A stretch of DNA of 64,000 nucleotides. It comes from Antedon mediterranea (taxonomy: Eukaryota; Echinodermata; Crinoidea; Comatulida; Antedonidae). The stretch spans positions 14,718,601-14,782,600 of the forward strand of contig NC_092677.1 in assembly GCF_964355755.1 (NCBI RefSeq), given 5' to 3'. Below, piece by piece: positions 62,654-64,000 of this stretch (positions within the stretch are counted from its first letter, which is position 1; the number at the start of each line of letters is the position of its first letter). The notes beneath the pieces are model-generated. The model ran no database searches, had not been told where the DNA came from, and worked only from the letters and a program-made list of their open reading frames with translations. A program made the position numbers and the translations under genes.

Positions 62654-62848
62654 GGAACACTTGACTATTTTACATAACGACATGGATTTAAACTCAAATA
62701 AGAACAACTCCCAGTCCACCTGTACCTAGTTGACAAAAATACTAGGGGAAATGTGGAAAGGAACTTACGACTCTATCGCTTAATGCCGGTACAATGAGCT
62801 TATTCCTCTATGTTGGAATGAATCTGGGGGCTTACCTTTACCTTTTAA
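62654..62848 (+). mobile_element. Degraded second copy of the tRNA-derived SINE
   Basis: This copy lies in the opposite orientation to the 26.4-kb copy. It shares GGAACACTTGACT (head), CAACTCCCAGTCCAC (head-body junction), AATACTAGGG, GTGGAAAGGAACT, GTACAATGAGCT and a CTTTACC tail (here CTTACCTTTACCTTTTAA). The box A half of the tRNA head is missing and box B is mutated (GGATTTAAACT), so it is an old, 5'-truncated insertion. No target-site duplication was found. Confidence 0.85.
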
Positions 62849-64000
62849 TTTCAGAAGATAGTTTTGCTAGCAGGTGTTGTTTTGGTTCCAACCTTGGAGT
62901 TTGATCCTCTGTTGACCAATTCTTAACTGGCCATGCAATAACATGTAACCCCAGTTGGTTGTTTCCCAGACTGAACATGTTATACTACAGATTGTTGATG
63001 TTTGTCATTACAAGCTGTATCACTGTTCATAATAAAAAGGTTGCAAAAGATATTTATTTGTTTACAAGTATTTACAAAAAAATTGATTACCAATAAACTC
63101 AACTCAATTAAGTTATTTTGTTTTGTGTCAAAAAGATTTCACATTTAACACAGTATTCAATTCTTGAAAGATAAGCCTTATACACTAATTAATCAACAAC
63201 AATCAATTCTTCTCAGCTAACTTGTTCCGATTGTCGCATTTTACCCATTTCTGGCTCGGAACTCATTCAAGCGTAAACAAACGTACATCTTCAAACCTAA
63301 ATTAGTATATTTAGATATAAGAGAATAAGCATTGATGTGATCCGTGAAATGTCCATGAAATTGACAACTTTGCTCATTGTCTCTTCACACCAGCTGTGCT
63401 GTGGTATTTGGCGCACGCCAATGTTCATAATAAAAAATAATTATTCAAAATAATTTTGATTTCAATGCACAATATATTATTTTATATTTACAGTTTCTAT
63501 GCATGGTTTTAAAATGTCATTTATTTGCCTAGCTTACATAGATAAATCAAGAATAGTCCATGCTCTCCATAGAGAGTGATATGACATGAAATGTTAAAAG
63601 TACCTTAAACACCCCTCTGCAGTAATGGACTAGTCTGTATTTGTTTGTTTTCTGCTATATTACTGTAGTACCTAACATTGCTTTATGTTATATTTGTAAA
63701 TAAAACTGTACAGCTGCAAAATTCTATAGTAGCATACGTATTTGTTTGTATCATATGCAAATTTTTATACTAAAACTATTTTTTCTTTTGGCTTGCATTA
63801 CAGTATGTGATTATTTATTATCATTTAAATGTTCCAATATTTCATTAGTAAAGATTTAACTTAATCATTTTCATCATACATAACTTTTTCAAATCTCCTC
63901 AACTTAAACAAAGAAATAATTAACAACTGCCTATCTCCTGTTGAGAATTATTTAATCCCATTGTGATTAATAACAACCAATCAAGTTGTCGCGTTGAGGA
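62849..64000. other. Unassigned AT-rich sequence to the window end
   Basis: No gene, exon or repeat was recognised. Confidence 0.5.

Overview
The window looks like AT-rich (about one third G+C by eye) non-coding DNA of an animal, almost all of it intron or intergenic sequence. There are no bacterial operons. Open frames are short, coding sequence occurs as GT-AG exons, and tRNA-derived SINEs, TIR elements, TA microsatellites and minisatellites are scattered through it. The short introns, the mobile-element types and the Robo-like exons fit an invertebrate; an echinoderm or another invertebrate deuterostome is my weak guess.

The only securely coding sequence is a pair of + strand exons at 35497..35621 and 35944..36103, joined by a 322-bp intron. 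Together they encode one complete immunoglobulin domain of 95 codons (phase 1 in, phase 1 out). It most resembles the first, Slit-binding Ig domain of Roundabout (Robo) axon-guidance receptors: an FPPKITEHPS-type start, the LFFL strand, an NYLG turn after the second Cys, and a glycosylation sequon at the end. It is about 13 residues shorter between the two cysteines than human ROBO1. No second Ig exon was recognised in the remaining 28 kb, so the flanks are probably large introns. A weak candidate first exon (27373..27397, hydrophobic start ending in a consensus GTAAGT donor) has a matching phase, and an unidentified exon-like segment (44695..44820, also phase 1-1) lies downstream.

Region by region: 1..4.9 kb is unassigned; 4.93..6.23 kb is a foldback/TIR element whose interior is five copies of a 119-135 bp tandem repeat; 7.3..7.8 kb is a G+C-richer patch with a TATA box and a tiny ORF; 10.92 kb has a truncated tRNA-like sequence; 17.1..17.55 kb has a TATA-Inr pair and short coding-like frames; 20.26 kb has a 22-bp minisatellite with higher-order structure; 22.4..22.8 kb has an unassigned minus-strand ORF; 26.1..26.7 kb is a tandem repeat interrupted by a SINE with clear target-site duplications; 27.2..36.1 kb is the putative Robo-like 5' region; 42.98..43.09 kb is a possible SINE; 51.34 and 53.94 kb carry two copies of one TIR-bearing MITE; 62.65 kb carries a second, degraded copy of the 26-kb SINE.

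No new multi-gene system was found. The most unusual signals are a roughly five-fold excess (hand count) of the word TACTGTA/TACAGTA across the window, two long near-perfect palindromes (one exactly bounded by a 7-bp direct repeat), the SINE inside the tandem repeat, and the shortened Robo-like Ig domain.
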